From NCBI GenBank assembly GCA_021208645.1, contig JAJOJL010000049.1, positions 1-40,498 of the forward strand: a DNA stretch of 40,498 nucleotides. Reading direction: 5' to 3'. The position numbers and the translations under genes were made by a program. Of the stretch, positions 15,753 to 25,549 are shown piece after piece; the first letter of the stretch is position 1, and each line of letters opens with the position of its first letter. The notes beneath the pieces are model-generated. The model had not been told where the DNA came from. It saw nothing but the letters and a program-made list of their open reading frames with translations, and did no database searches. Source of the stretch: Bacillus sp. (in: firmicutes) (GTDB taxonomy: Bacteria > Bacillota > Bacilli > Bacillales > Salisediminibacteriaceae).

Positions 15753-15879
15753 TTTCCAGAAAAATGGATAATCGTGCGGAAATGGGCAAAAATCGTGCCG
15801 AAATTGATGATAATCTTGCGGAAAATGGCTAGAATCATGCCAAAATCAGCAATAATCACGCTGTTGATAGTAATTCTAA
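15753..15879 (+). repeat. 127-bp dispersed element, copy 1: five 21-bp units
   Basis: Structure: left border TTTCCAGAAAAATGGA (15753-15768), five units of exactly 21 bp starting at 15769, 15790, 15811, 15832 and 15853, then TTCTAA (15874-15879). Unit core is nAATCgTGCcgAAAT. Two more copies with the same 127-bp architecture occur at 28205-28331 (inverted) and 39037-39163. A plus-strand ORF crosses it, but only because 21 is divisible by three. It is not CRISPR-like: there are no spacers. Confidence 0.9.
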
Positions 15880-15935
15880 TTATGAAACAAGAAAATTACC
15901 TTTTTTTCAGCCTCGCCAATGAAGCAAACCACCAC

Positions 15936-15962
15936 AAAAACAGACCCTCCCTTGAAGGTCTG
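15936..15962 (-). terminator. Terminator of the DUF2325 operon
   Basis: CAGACC and GGTCTG arms with additional inner pairs (15941-15962), followed on the minus strand by five Ts. It lies 57 bases past the DUF2325 gene. Confidence 0.75.
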
Positions 15963-16018
15963 CTCCATTCTAATTATTCTATCCACCATTTAGTACTGTT
16001 CTACTCAAACCAGTTCAA

Positions 16019-17314
16019 CTATTTATCCTTAACCATCAACCAGTAGATCTGCGCCACCGTTTTTTCCAGATTCGTAGTTCGATCAATAAAAAACAAATTC
16101 GTATCATTCTGGCTCATGCGTGACTTGACCTTCCAGTACATGGGGTGGGAGAGATAGGTCCAGTAGATAAAGACTGCATCGGCATGGTCCAATGGTGTCA
16201 AGTCCCGGTTCACATCGCCTGCTTCCCAGGCAGTCAAATGGGGAAGTTTTTCCATCAATTTCGCCTGCCAAGACGGATGACCACCAATGACAACCAGCTG
16301 CTTGTCCCGCAGAAATTCCATCATATCCTCCAACGGGACTGTCGCACCAGACTCATCCTCTACCTCCTGTAACTGCTGGTACCGCACCATGGCATCCAAC
16401 TCTTTCCGCGATTGCCTTACCTTGTCCAATTCCGCTTCCTGTGAGGCCATTTCCTTCCGCTGCTCTTTCACTAATGCTTCCAACCGGCGAACCTCTTCCC
16501 TTGCAGCCTTTAGTCCCTCATTATGTATACGAACCTCTTCCTTCCAGCCCTTCTCCCTTTCCTGCCATTTTTCCGTTAACTCTCGCACCTGCTTTTGCGC
16601 CTTGAATTCCATTTCCTCCGCTCGGTTATCAATTTGCGCCGTCTTTGCCTTTAAATAAGAGTCATTTAAGGCAGACAAAATTAATGTATAGGAAAAAATT
16701 AAGTCCTCTTCCCCCTCGTGGATTAGTCCTTTCTCCTTACCTCTCTGCAGGAAATAGGCAGCCTTTTCGTATTCTTTTCGCGTCAGTTCATAGTTTTCAA
16801 ACAAGTCGTACCAAGAGATACCTTCGATCTCAAGCCACAACTTTAAGATGGTAAACAACCGACTTTTTCCCGAAAACATCACCTCGGTAGTAGCTTTATC
16901 CAACTGATCAGCATATTCTCTACCTCGGAACTGGTCTACCCCCATCTCCTTGATTTCTCGATCCTTCAAATCTTTAATAAACGTCATTAAACTTAGCTTC
17001 GCCTGGGGCTTTACATCCCAACGTTCAGAAAGTTCCCGTAGATATCCCTTTGCCTCTTCGTCTAGCTCCGCCAAACCAAATTCCGACTCCCTGACCATAA
17101 TTTCGAAGTTCGTTTCGGCAAATTTAATGATGTTCCCCATGGCGATGGAGCTGCTCTCAATTGCGTTCTGGACATCCTCATCGCTCTGATAAATATCCAC
17201 CACCACGTCATAGCCTTGAATGGAGGAAACATAGACCCCCATTACCGCCTGAAAATTGGCTTCATCAGGGTGGACAATTTTTTTCATGCCATTATAAAAA
17301 TCAGGTAAATTCAT
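16019..17314 (-). CDS. Coiled-coil protein with C-terminal DUF2325-like domain
   Basis: 431 residues. Residues 1-215 are helical and unrecognised; about 220-320 is a long coiled coil (EFKAQKQVRELTEKW onward, ending MVRYQQLQEVEDE); 335-431 is a DUF2325-like Rossmann-type domain with LVVIGGHPSWQAKL, HADAVFIYWTYLSHPMYWKVK and NLFFIDRTTNLEKTV. No signal or membrane segment. It follows the 17319-17670 gene by four bases, so the two are one operon ending at 15936. Proteins of this build have no settled function. Proximity to defence genes suggests, but does not show, a related role. Confidence 0.75.
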   Translation of the reverse strand: MNLPDFYNGMKKIVHPDEANFQAVMGVYVSSIQGYDVVVDIYQSDEDVQNAIESSSIAMGNIIKFAETNFEIMVRESEFGLAELDEEAKGYLRELSERWDVKPQAKLSLMTFIKDLKDREIKEMGVDQFRGREYADQLDKATTEVMFSGKSRLFTILKLWLEIEGISWYDLFENYELTRKEYEKAAYFLQRGKEKGLIHEGEEDLIFSYTLILSALNDSYLKAKTAQIDNRAEEMEFKAQKQVRELTEKWQEREKGWKEEVRIHNEGLKAAREEVRRLEALVKEQRKEMASQEAELDKVRQSRKELDAMVRYQQLQEVEDESGATVPLEDMMEFLRDKQLVVIGGHPSWQAKLMEKLPHLTAWEAGDVNRDLTPLDHADAVFIYWTYLSHPMYWKVKSRMSQNDTNLFFIDRTTNLEKTVAQIYWLMVKDK

Positions 17315-17318
17315 TCGT

Positions 17319-17670
17319 TTATGGCGTTTTCAAGAAATTCCAAGCAAACTTATAGCCCTTTTCAATGAGAGAAAAAACAGACCGGTGATCCTTTTCTCGA
17401 TGGGCCCATGCCATAATCCCCCCTACTTTAATGAGCATATCGATTGTATCTGTAGTAAACAGGGACAAATTAATGTCTGCATACTCGCTATTCTTAAAAG
17501 CCTGGTAGTATTCGATTCGATTACTGGCATAAATTTTATCAATATGCTGGGTGATGTGCCTTCGCGTTGCCAATCCATACAAAACGGTCCAGCGTACAAA
17601 TCTCATCTGCTCTGGCTCCCCGAGCATGGAAAACATATTGAGCGTATAAACAATATTTTTTCTTCGCCAT
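17319..17670 (-). CDS. Small hypothetical protein, operon partner of the DUF2325 gene, frameshifted
   Basis: The long frame starts MFSMLGEPEQMRFVRW at 17636, but the natural start is ATG at 17668-17670 behind AAGGCGGG. Six As instead of five just after it (Ts at 17656-17661 on the plus strand) break the frame; correcting gives MAKKNIVYTLNMFSMLGEP and 116 residues. The body (FVRWTVLYGLATRRHITQHI) looks like a helix-turn-helix-type fold, followed by a helical tail KGYKFAWNFLKTP. I do not recognise the family. It precedes the DUF2325 gene by four bases. Confidence 0.6.
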
Positions 17671-17899
17671 TTCGTTCCCGCCTTAAAATCTGTCCTATAC
17701 TTATTATAAAAGAATCGTTTTCAGGAAAGCCACATCCTTTTTCAATTCCCCTCGCTGTTTTTTCGACAGCTACACAAGCTGGGCCTTCGCAATGGACAAA
17801 CTACTAAGTGTGTAATACGATTAGCTTATATAAGCCCTAGAGCAGTCAGGAATAAGGGCGATTTGAGTTGGTACAATAACCTTAAAGGCTGGTGAAACA

Positions 17900-18406
17900 A
17901 TGATTAGTAAAGAATTGCTTAAAGAACTAAATGACCAAATGAATTTTGAATTTTTTTCGGCACATGCCTATTTAGCAACGGCAGCTTATTGCTCTAGTGA
18001 AAGCTTAGACGGCTTCGCTAATTTTTTCCTTGCACAGGCAGAGGAAGAGCGTTTTCACGCCATGAAATTCTATAACTTCATTAATGACCTGGGCGAAAAG
18101 GCAGAGATTGCAGGTATGCCTAATCCCAACAACGACTTCGACTCCGTATTGGATGCCTTTGAAAAGTCCTTACATCATGAAAAAGAAGTCACCCAGCGCA
18201 TTTACAAGCTTGCTGACAGAGCATTGGACGAGCGTGAGCATGCAACTATGACGTTTTTGAAGTGGTTTATTGAAGAACAGGTTGAAGAAGAAGCATCATT
18301 CGATAACATCATCCAGAAGCTAAAACGGATCGAAAATGACAGCAACGCATTCTACATGCTAGAGAGCGAGCTTGGAAAAAGAACGTTTTCTCCTTCAGGA
18401 GAATAG
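17900..18406 (+). CDS. ftnA: Non-heme ferritin
   Basis: 168 residues of the bacterial ferritin four-helix bundle. Ferroxidase ligands are visible as E17 (NFEFFSAHAY) and E49/E50 with H53 in QAEEERFHAMKFY; the later site lies in EEQVEEEASFDNI. It oxidises Fe2+ and stores iron in a 24-mer cage in the cytoplasm. The start is ATG with AAAGG upstream. It is a single-gene unit followed by the GDSL esterase 135 bases on. No Fur box could be identified confidently in the upstream 90 bases. Confidence 0.93.
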   Translation: MISKELLKELNDQMNFEFFSAHAYLATAAYCSSESLDGFANFFLAQAEEERFHAMKFYNFINDLGEKAEIAGMPNPNNDFDSVLDAFEKSLHHEKEVTQRIYKLADRALDEREHATMTFLKWFIEEQVEEEASFDNIIQKLKRIENDSNAFYMLESELGKRTFSPSGE

Positions 18407-18541
18407 AGATAGTGGGCATTGCCAGAAAACTTGCTTTGCCCCTTTCTGTGTTTGGAGGGCGATAGGTATATGTTGCCACTCGTTACCGGTATGCTATAAT
18501 CACATTACTTTAGTATTTTACTGTGGAAGGAAGATTACATA

Positions 18542-19195
18542 ATGCTTTTGGAAAAAAACAATAAATTACTTTTTATCGGGGATTCCATTACCGATTGTGA
18601 CCGTCGCAAACCGGAGGGGGAAGGTGGTGCCGATGCCCTTGGAAGAGGGTATGTTTCCTTCGTCAATGCCTTTCTACAATCTGCTTACCCAGAGCTTTCC
18701 ATCCGTGTTGTTAACCAAGGGATCAACGGCCACACCGTTCGTGATCTGGAGGCAAGGTGGCAGCGCGATGTTGTTGACCACCGTCCAGACTGGCTTTCCA
18801 TCATGATTGGCATCAACGACGTTTGGCGCCAATACGACAATCCTTACTTGACAGAAAAACATGTCTATTTAGACGAGTACCGGGAGAGGTTGGAAAAACT
18901 CGTCGTGGAAACAAAGCCTTTAGTGAAAGGGCTCGTCCTCATGACACCATTTTTCATCGAAAGCAGCAAAGAGGACGCCATGCTTCAAAGCATGAATGAG
19001 TATGGGGCAGTCGTTAAGGAGCTTGCTGAAAAACATGACTGCGTTTTCGTCGATACTCAGGCAGCCATTGATAAGGTGTTAGGGGATCTCCATTCGTCTG
19101 CGTTGGCGTGGGACCGGGTTCACCCATCTGCAACGGGACATATGCTGTTGGCAAGGGCGTTTTTAAATGAGATAGGGTTTAATTGGGGTAAGTAG
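18542..19195 (+). CDS. SGNH/GDSL-family esterase
   Basis: 217 residues with all four SGNH blocks: GDSIT with nucleophile S15, G60-x-N62 (NQGINGH), GIND with N92, and D191-x2-H194 (WDRVHPSATGH). No signal peptide, so it is probably cytoplasmic. Related proteins are lipases, thioesterases or carbohydrate acetylesterases; GRGYVSFVNAFL and the DRVHP block are typical of the group with rhamnogalacturonan acetylesterase-like activity. GGAAGG precedes the ATG and a strong terminator follows, so it is monocistronic. Confidence 0.88.
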   Translation: MLLEKNNKLLFIGDSITDCDRRKPEGEGGADALGRGYVSFVNAFLQSAYPELSIRVVNQGINGHTVRDLEARWQRDVVDHRPDWLSIMIGINDVWRQYDNPYLTEKHVYLDEYRERLEKLVVETKPLVKGLVLMTPFFIESSKEDAMLQSMNEYGAVVKELAEKHDCVFVDTQAAIDKVLGDLHSSALAWDRVHPSATGHMLLARAFLNEIGFNWGK

Positions 19196-19207
19196 GGTGG
19201 AACGAAA

Positions 19208-19236
19208 AACCAGTTGGTCATGGATACCAACTGGTT
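19208..19236. terminator. Bidirectional terminator
   Basis: AACCAGTTGGT (19208-19218) and ACCAACTGGTT (19226-19236) make an 11-bp perfect stem between the esterase gene and the converging HI0074-like gene. The minus-strand tail TTTTTCGTT is better for the nucleotidyltransferase operon. Confidence 0.8.
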
Positions 19237-19246
19237 ATCATATTAT

Positions 19247-19647
19247 TTAATTGTCACTCAATTTAATTTTTATTCTACCAATCCAATTTTTCAGAAGTAG
19301 ATAATAATCTTTTAGATTGGAGTGAATTTTTACGACAACTTCTTCATTGTACGTGTGAATTGTTAAGTTTCTATCATTCACCATATTTAAAGCAAGAATA
19401 GTTTCTTCATCATTAAATAAATTCACTTCCCGGCAACTTCTTATGACACCTTTTGGAGAAGCAACTTCTATGCCTCCACGTCGTACAGGTATTGCTTTGC
19501 CGTTTTCCAAGTTATCTCAAAGGTGGATTTAAACCGTTGAATAGTAGCATCCCGTTCTACTGCATTTGGTTGACCTAACACTATAAGTTCCTCAAAAGCC
19601 TTTAATGCCTTTTCAGCAGAAGCTATACGATCGTACAATCTTTCCAT
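19247..19647 (-). CDS. HI0074-family nucleotidyltransferase substrate-binding protein, frameshifted
   Basis: The 5' part, from ATG 19645-19647 behind GGGAGG, reads MERLYDRIASAEKALKAFEE to WKTAKQYLYDVEA and stops; the 3' part reads GIEVASPKGVIRSCREVN to WIGRIKIKLSDN. Restoring one G in the GGAGG run near 19466 joins them as YLYDVEGIEVASPKG and gives a normal 133-residue helical protein. HI0074 proteins pair with MNT-type nucleotidyltransferases and are related to HEPN toxins. The gene overlaps the nucleotidyltransferase by 25 bases. Confidence 0.8.
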
Positions 19648-19940
19648 AAAATAACCTCCCTTTTTATATTTTCAACCAAAGAGGGGTTTGCCGTGTCCAT
19701 GTTAACAATGTCTACACGGTAAGGAATTGTGGATTCTTCTACACTATCATAAAGCTCGATCCACTTTTCTATTGGGAGCTTGTCAACACTTTCTATAGCA
19801 ATATCAATATCAGAGCTTTGCTTTTCATCCCTTCTAGCCCAAGATCCAAATAAGTAGATTCTAACTTTTTCTTTACATAGAGATTGAGTTACTATCTTTT
19901 TTAATTCATAAAGTATTTGCTCACGCGAGACAGAGTCCAT
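19623..19940 (-). CDS. MNT/HI0073-type minimal nucleotidyltransferase
   Basis: 105 residues from the ATG at 19938-19940, which has AAGGAGGGG upstream. The polymerase-beta-like motif is intact: G32-S33 in LFGSWARRDEK followed by D44-x-D46 in SSDIDIAIE, with a third acidic residue in RVDIVNM. Such proteins act as antitoxins that AMPylate their HEPN partner, or as orphan nucleotidyltransferases. Here it precedes and overlaps the HI0074-like partner, a standard two-gene arrangement. Confidence 0.85.
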   Translation of the reverse strand: MDSVSREQILYELKKIVTQSLCKEKVRIYLFGSWARRDEKQSSDIDIAIESVDKLPIEKWIELYDSVEESTIPYRVDIVNMDTANPSLVENIKREVILWKDCTIV

Positions 19941-20073
19941 TAGCATCCCCTCCTTTCCCAATATTGATTAATAGCTTGCTAGCCGTTCATTGTTATACCA
20001 TCATTTTACAACAGATGATAGGTAAACTATACTTCGAACAAGGTAGGTTGTAGCATCTATTCACCATTTAAAA

Positions 20074-20111
20074 ATACCTTCCCACAAGTTAGCACTAGTA
20101 AGAAGGTATTA
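20074..20111 (-). terminator. Terminator after the antitoxin-like gene, at the end of the Wadjet transcript
   Basis: AATACCTTC (20074-20082) pairs with GAAGGTATT (20103-20111); on the minus strand TTTTTAAAT follows. It is the first clear terminator downstream of jetC. Confidence 0.75.
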
Positions 20112-20130
20112 GGAATCTAATTATCAATTA

Positions 20131-20310
20131 TTAAACTGTCCATTCTGAGAATCGTTGTTCCACTTCTGTATGTGAAACTACATCTCCATTCTCAACATCC
20201 TTTATGCCTTTTTCTATCTTCTGTCTTACATATAGTGTGTATTGAATGTCTTCGAGGGTACAATCATCCGGTAAATTGTCTATCGCCTTCTTAATATCAT
20301 CTTTCAGCAC
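20131..20310 (-). CDS. Antitoxin-like small protein, 59 aa
   Basis: Begins at GTG 20308-20310, eight bases after AAGGAG; an in-frame ATG at 20364 lacks a site. The sequence LKDDIKKAIDNLPDDCTLEDIQYTLYVRQKIEKGIKDVENG, then SHTEVEQRFSEW, matches the style of small antitoxins that partner RelE/ParE toxins. No toxin lies next to it, so it appears orphaned. It starts 75 bases after jetC with no terminator between them, so it may be co-transcribed with the Wadjet operon. Confidence 0.65.
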   Translation of the reverse strand: MLKDDIKKAIDNLPDDCTLEDIQYTLYVRQKIEKGIKDVENGDVVSHTEVEQRFSEWTV

Positions 20311-20384
20311 ACACACAACTCCTTCGTAAAAAGAATATTGATTAATTGTAACATGTTTCATCAAGGATTAAATAATTGGAACTT

Positions 20385-23300
20385 CTAAAACAACGCTATT
20401 TGCTCTGTTTCCCCTAACCTGTCAATCGTCTTTGGCTCATGGTCCTGGAAATACGCATGATGAAGCCATTTTTCCTTTGTCATTACTTGCTTGCCTGCAT
20501 TTCCAGATGCCCCTCGTAATCGGCAGCTATAGATGATTGGAAAGAAGTCCTGCAGAAACTTCCCTTCTGCGTGGGCCGTTAAGGCAATGATTTGAAAACC
20601 AAGCTGCTCTGCAATAAAGAATACGGGACTTAACACATGGTCACTGGACGCTTTTCCAAACGGGTTATCCAAGATAACCGCCCGATGCCGCTTCATTTTC
20701 GGCTGAATATGCTGCTTTTTCTCAGCCACATAATTGAGAATCCCAAGGAACAAGGTCATGTTCTTGCTCCATTTTTCGCCGCCGGACCAGACGTTCGATT
20801 GCTCCCACGAATAAGAACGGGTCGTTACCTTATTGTCGTTGGTTACCTTACGACAACTCACTTTCATGGCCTCATTATTCATGATCATCTGCAACAATTG
20901 CTTGGAGTGAAGCCAAGCCTCTAGTTCCTTCCGTACCTTAGAACCGTCTTGCACGCCTTCTTCGTTCAAAAACCTCTCTGACTCCAACTGCTGCAAAATC
21001 CATTCCATGTAATCACGGATTCTCAACTTCCCGTCCGCCGATTCCCATTCCGGAATGGAGAAACTGAAAATTTGTTTCCAGTCCTCCCCCACTTTTACCT
21101 TCGTTTTCTTCGGAATTTGCCTCAACTCCTCGACGATGGTTTCGAGATGGGTGTGGATATGGTTAATAAACGTCTGGAGTTCTGCATCCTTTTGGCGGAT
21201 ATGCTCATTGGCATAGCTTGTAGCCCGTTCCACGCTCACCATCATGTTTTTTCTAAAGGCAATGATGTCCGCAAAGCTTTCCTTATGATCAACCCCATTC
21301 AATGCCATGTTGCGCATTTTAACATCAGTGATCACCCGGTTGCAGAAGTCACGGAAGGCACGCTTGCCCCGCTCCACGTGTACTTTCTCGCCGTCAACAG
21401 CATCACGGTTTCGTTCTAGTTCTGATGTTACTGCTGACACAAAGCCCATCCTATTAAGCTTAAACTCTCGAACTTCATCGACGCCTAATTCCTCGGTCGT
21501 TATTTGTGGTGCGTTGAAGTGATGGCCTACAGCATATCGGTCTAAGCCTTGCTCTGCTTCACTAATGCTACCAAGCTCCTTCGCAACTCGCTCCGCTTCT
21601 CCCTCTAGGTATTCCTTTTTCTCCTTCAGCCGCAGCTTTTCTTCCTTTAACTCCTCAGCTACTTCCTCCAGATCACGATCAGCAAATCCCTCTACTTCTT
21701 CTCCAGAAAAATCATCAGAGAAACGCTCCAGCTTGGTATTCACTTTTCCAGACTGACTATCTTTCAATGAAGCCTTCGCCTGAACTTCTTCTCGCAACGC
21801 TCCTGTTTCATCCTTCAACGAGCGAATTTTCTTCCAAATGGACGCCATCACCTGCTTTCCGTCACTTGGAAACAGCCTGTCCACATCAATAGACTCATGC
21901 TCATTCAACAGCTGCTGCATTTGTTTTTCCGATGTTTCGATTCTTTCGAGGGCGCCATCACGTTTCGCTTCCAGCTCCCCAAGACTCACACTGATCTCCC
22001 GGATTTTCAACTCAAGCATGCCCATGCGGTCTTTAATGACCTTCTTCGTCTCGTGGGAAAAAATCGGATCAACATCCTTCACAGCAACAAAGTCATCATC
22101 TTCCTTCAGTTGTTGTATTTGTACATCAAGACGTTGAATCCGGCTGTCCAAATCGTCTTTCTGGGAGCGGTTGTGTGCGAGCTGTTGCTCTAATCCTTTT
22201 TGCTCCCTCGACAGGACAGAAACCTGCTGGTGTTTTTCCTGCTCTTGCTTTTCTTCCATTTCCACTTGCTTTGCAAACAGCAGATACTGCTCCGCTCCTT
22301 TTAATCTCTCAACCAACCGCTGCTTTTCATCCCGCAACTGCTCATAGGTTTGTTTCAATGAAGAAAGTTTCCTAGTCAAACCTTCCAACTCGTCCTTCAA
22401 ACGCTCAATCTTCCGCGCCAACTCCTCGAGCTTCCCTGTCTTCTCCCTTAGTTCTTTCTCCCATGCATCCTTTTTTTCAAAGGGATAGTGGGCAAAGAAA
22501 CTATCAAACTCATGAAGGGCCTGCTCCCAATCTTTACGCTCCTTTTCTTTCGCTTCCCTCTGCGCCGTAATTCTTCTCGCAGCCTCACCAATTTCTAATT
22601 TCCAGACGGCAAACTCTGCAGATTGGCTGTTTCCTTCCCAATGGGCCGGGGCAATCCACGACAAACGTTCACCACTCGAATTATCTCCACCGGTAGAAAT
22701 TCCAGCTGCTTCTTCTGTCGTCATTACAACAATGGGAAACTGAAGTCGGTCGGCCACTTCCTTCAACTTCACCTCCAACGCAACCTTCGCCTTCGCTGTC
22801 GTCACTAATGTCACCGGCCACAAGGGGTAGTCCAGTATTTTTCTTTCCCGTTCCACTTCCTCAAAAGTCTCGAGATATTCCACTCCTGTTTGAAGGAAAC
22901 CGAATTTATTCCGCCACGCTGGCAGCTGACTTTCCACATAGGCATCACTAAAGAACGTGGACTGGCCCTCATAATCATCCACAAACCGGTAGGAAAGGCG
23001 TTCCTTATACAGTAAATTGCTTCTTTCCTTATCAATTTGGTCCATACTATCAAGAATCCGGGTGGCAATCGTTTCTTGCTGAAAGTAGACAGAATCCAAG
23101 CTGGCCCATTGCTGGCGAACGGACGCAAGCTTCTCAATTAAGGCAACCTCCCTTTGACTAACTTCTTCTAAGTGATAGGCTAGCTGCTTTTTCTCCCCTT
23201 CAAGATCAGCAACTTGCTGTCGCAGCGCCTCAATTTCCGCTGCCTTCTCCTTTTGCTCACCGACAAGCCTTTTCTCTTCTGTTAGGATTCGTTCCAGTTC

Positions 23301-24821
23301 CCCGTCTATCTGTCCTTTTCTTCCTGTCCATTTCTCGACCTCTTCAGAAACACTTTCTTCCGTCGGATTCGTTAACAGTTCTTTCTCTAACGCCTTCATA
23401 TCTGCCTTTCGCATGCGAATGCGTTCCTGCACCTGAGAAAGGGCTTGTTCTGCCGTTCGTTTCGCCGACTCCAACTCTTGCGCCTGCCCTTGAAGGGAAT
23501 CTAACTCCCTTACAATTGGATTTCGTTCGTAAACGAGCCCCTGCTTTTCTTTCTCCATTTCTTCTTGTTTTTTAAAAAATAGCCGAGAAGCTTGGCCTTC
23601 GCTTCTTCTAACTGGTCCTGTAGCTCATCTAGTTCCTCTGTTTGATCAAGCTTTTCCATCTCTGCTTCAATATCTTTCAGGCGATCTTGATGTTCCTTTA
23701 GGGCTTCCTTCCACTCCGCGTACTGCAGAGAATAGTAGTCCTTTTCCTTCTGAACAAGCTCCTCTTCCTTTTCCTCGAAAGTCACTCTTGTAAGCTTGTA
23801 ATCTTTCTCTAGCGATGCAAGCTTATTTTTCTCTCGTAAAATATCTAGGGAGGCCTTTTTTTACTTTGTGGGAATAATTGGATTCTTTCCAACGCTCAAG
23901 CTGTTGTTCGATCGCTGCTTTTTCCTGCAAGGCTGCTTGTTTTTCCGCTACTGTTTCCTGCCAAATCCCCTTCGCCCGTGCCTTCATCCCTACATACTGC
24001 TGCTCTTTTTTATGAAGGCCTTCGTAGATGGCAACATACTTCTCCAGTTCCTCTTGTATCCGTTTGTTTTCTTCGATCGTTTCCTTCAACTTTTTATAGT
24101 TTTTAAAACTCGTATATTGTTTTTCAAACAAATCAGCAAACATTCCCTCATCATGGCCAACAATGGAGCTCTCTACCGTAGGGATAAGGAGCCGGTCAAA
24201 CAGCTGATTTGTGTTTTTGCAGTCATCAAAGAAAGCCTCGACGCCCCCTTCTGTACTGTTAATCTTCACGACGCTTTCCCATTCGCTGGAGATAATATGG
24301 TACTGCTCTTCCAAATAAGCTTTGTATTCTTTAATGGTCGCGAACGTTTTCGCATGGAAGGATTTTTCCTTCATGCCTCCGTAATAATCGACCAGTTCTC
24401 CCCGGTCCGATGGACGCTTCCCTGCCTTTCCGTCCCGCACGAACGGAATTCCTTCAATGTCATTCGGGTCATTCCCTGTATATTCATAAACATAGCGGAG
24501 AGAATCGAGCCCGTGCTTCGTCATAAACAACGAGACGGCGGTGACCACATATTGGCGCGGTTCCTCGTTCGTGATCCACTCGATGGCAATGTGTGCCGGG
24601 GCATTTTCCAACAGGAGTGTGTCCTTCATTTTCCGATCGGCCAAATCCACATGGGGGAGGATCGCCTGTAGGGCCGTTTGAATTAGCACCGTCTTTCCGC
24701 CGCCGTTTTCTAGGAGGATGGCCCCGTTATAGCCGTCGAACAGAAACAGTTCATCGTTATAGCGCTTGTTTCCTTCCTCGTAGATTACATTTGTAAGGCG
24801 AATTTTACTGATGGATGGCAT
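20385..24821 (-). CDS. jetC: Wadjet JetC, SMC-like ATPase, with two frameshifts
   Basis: Three frames (23823-24821, 23510-23785, 20385-23558) join into one 1478-residue protein. The head has Walker A ENGGGKT (residues 38-44); two coiled-coil arms flank the hinge region; the C-terminal head has the signature VWSGGEKW and Walker B HRAVILDNPFG (SGGEK and the Asp at 925-929 and 964 of the last frame), with SSDH after it. Break one: seven As instead of six near 23856-23862 (restores KVKKASLDILREKNKL). Break two: one base missing in the T6A6 tract at 23569-23580. The ATG at 24819-24821 overlaps jetB, behind AAGGGAG. JetC drives loop extrusion on plasmid DNA. Confidence 0.88.
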
Positions 24822-25548
24822 CGTCTTCACTCCCTTCGAACCCGTAAATAAACTCTAAAATACCACGGTTATATTCCACTTCCATATAAAACCGTTGAAT
24901 GACCGTTTTTGCCTTTTCCGTTAATATCACTTCATTGTTCCCAATATCTTGGATGAGATCCTGATCCATAAGGAATCGCTTTACCGTATCGATAAAGCTG
25001 AACCGGCTAATCGTATTCCCCGTTTGCTTTTTCGCCGTTTCCTTAATGTCGTCCATGTCATCCCATTTTTCAATAATCAACCGCCAATTATAAGAAAACT
25101 CCTTTTCCAGTTCCTGCATTTCGTCTTCATCATGGACCTTTAGCTGATCGATTCGTTCTTGAATAAAATGCACCCACTCTTCTATGCGGATAAACTGCCG
25201 CGTCGGCTCCTGGCTTTGATACGTATCGTAAAAGCTCCCGAACAGAACGAGCGTGGAAAAATAGAGGAGGTAAATATCCCCGTTGGTCGCTCCAGACCGG
25301 AGATAATTACGCTTAATCCAGTCATTGTTCACATGGAATGGGGACAGCTTTGTTCGTGGGACTAGGAACATCTGCTCACTGGTGAGAATGATGACACAGT
25401 CCACCTCCCGGCCAAAGCTGTCAAGGAGACCGCGAATCTCCTCATCAGCCTTATACTCCTGCACCGCATCTTTGTCGGCTGCACCGTCCCGTGCTAGCTT
25501 CGTATATAGTTGAAAAGCTTTTACTATCTTCGTTTCTGAATAATGCAT
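24805..25548 (-). CDS. jetB: Wadjet JetB, MukE-like subunit
   Basis: 247 residues, intact. It begins MHYSETKIVKAFQLYTKLARDG and has the mixed helical and winged-helix pattern expected for a kleisin-associated KITE/MukE-like protein, with ERIDQLKVHDEDEMQELEKEF in the middle and ISRFSFIDTVKRFLMDQDLI plus LTEKAKTVIQRFYMEVEYN near the end. Its stop lies inside the start of jetC and it follows jetA by one base, so translation is coupled. The call rests mostly on position and general build, since these subunits diverge fast. Confidence 0.75.
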   Translation of the reverse strand: MHYSETKIVKAFQLYTKLARDGAADKDAVQEYKADEEIRGLLDSFGREVDCVIILTSEQMFLVPRTKLSPFHVNNDWIKRNYLRSGATNGDIYLLYFSTLVLFGSFYDTYQSQEPTRQFIRIEEWVHFIQERIDQLKVHDEDEMQELEKEFSYNWRLIIEKWDDMDDIKETAKKQTGNTISRFSFIDTVKRFLMDQDLIQDIGNNEVILTEKAKTVIQRFYMEVEYNRGILEFIYGFEGSEDDAIHQ

Positions 25549-25549
25549 A

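Noticed and set aside
15753..15879. Possible CRISPR array
   Set aside because: Units are contiguous 21-mers with no spacers, and no cas genes are present.
15690..16046. Plus-strand ORF of 118 codons with heptad repeats such as KIVPKLM
   Set aside because: It is the 21-bp-unit element read in a frame that happens to be open; copy 2 has stops in the same frame, and there is no ribosome binding site.
21072..21522. Several plus-strand ORFs opposite jetC
   Set aside because: Ser/Phe-rich antisense shadows of a Glu/Lys-rich coiled coil; no start signals.
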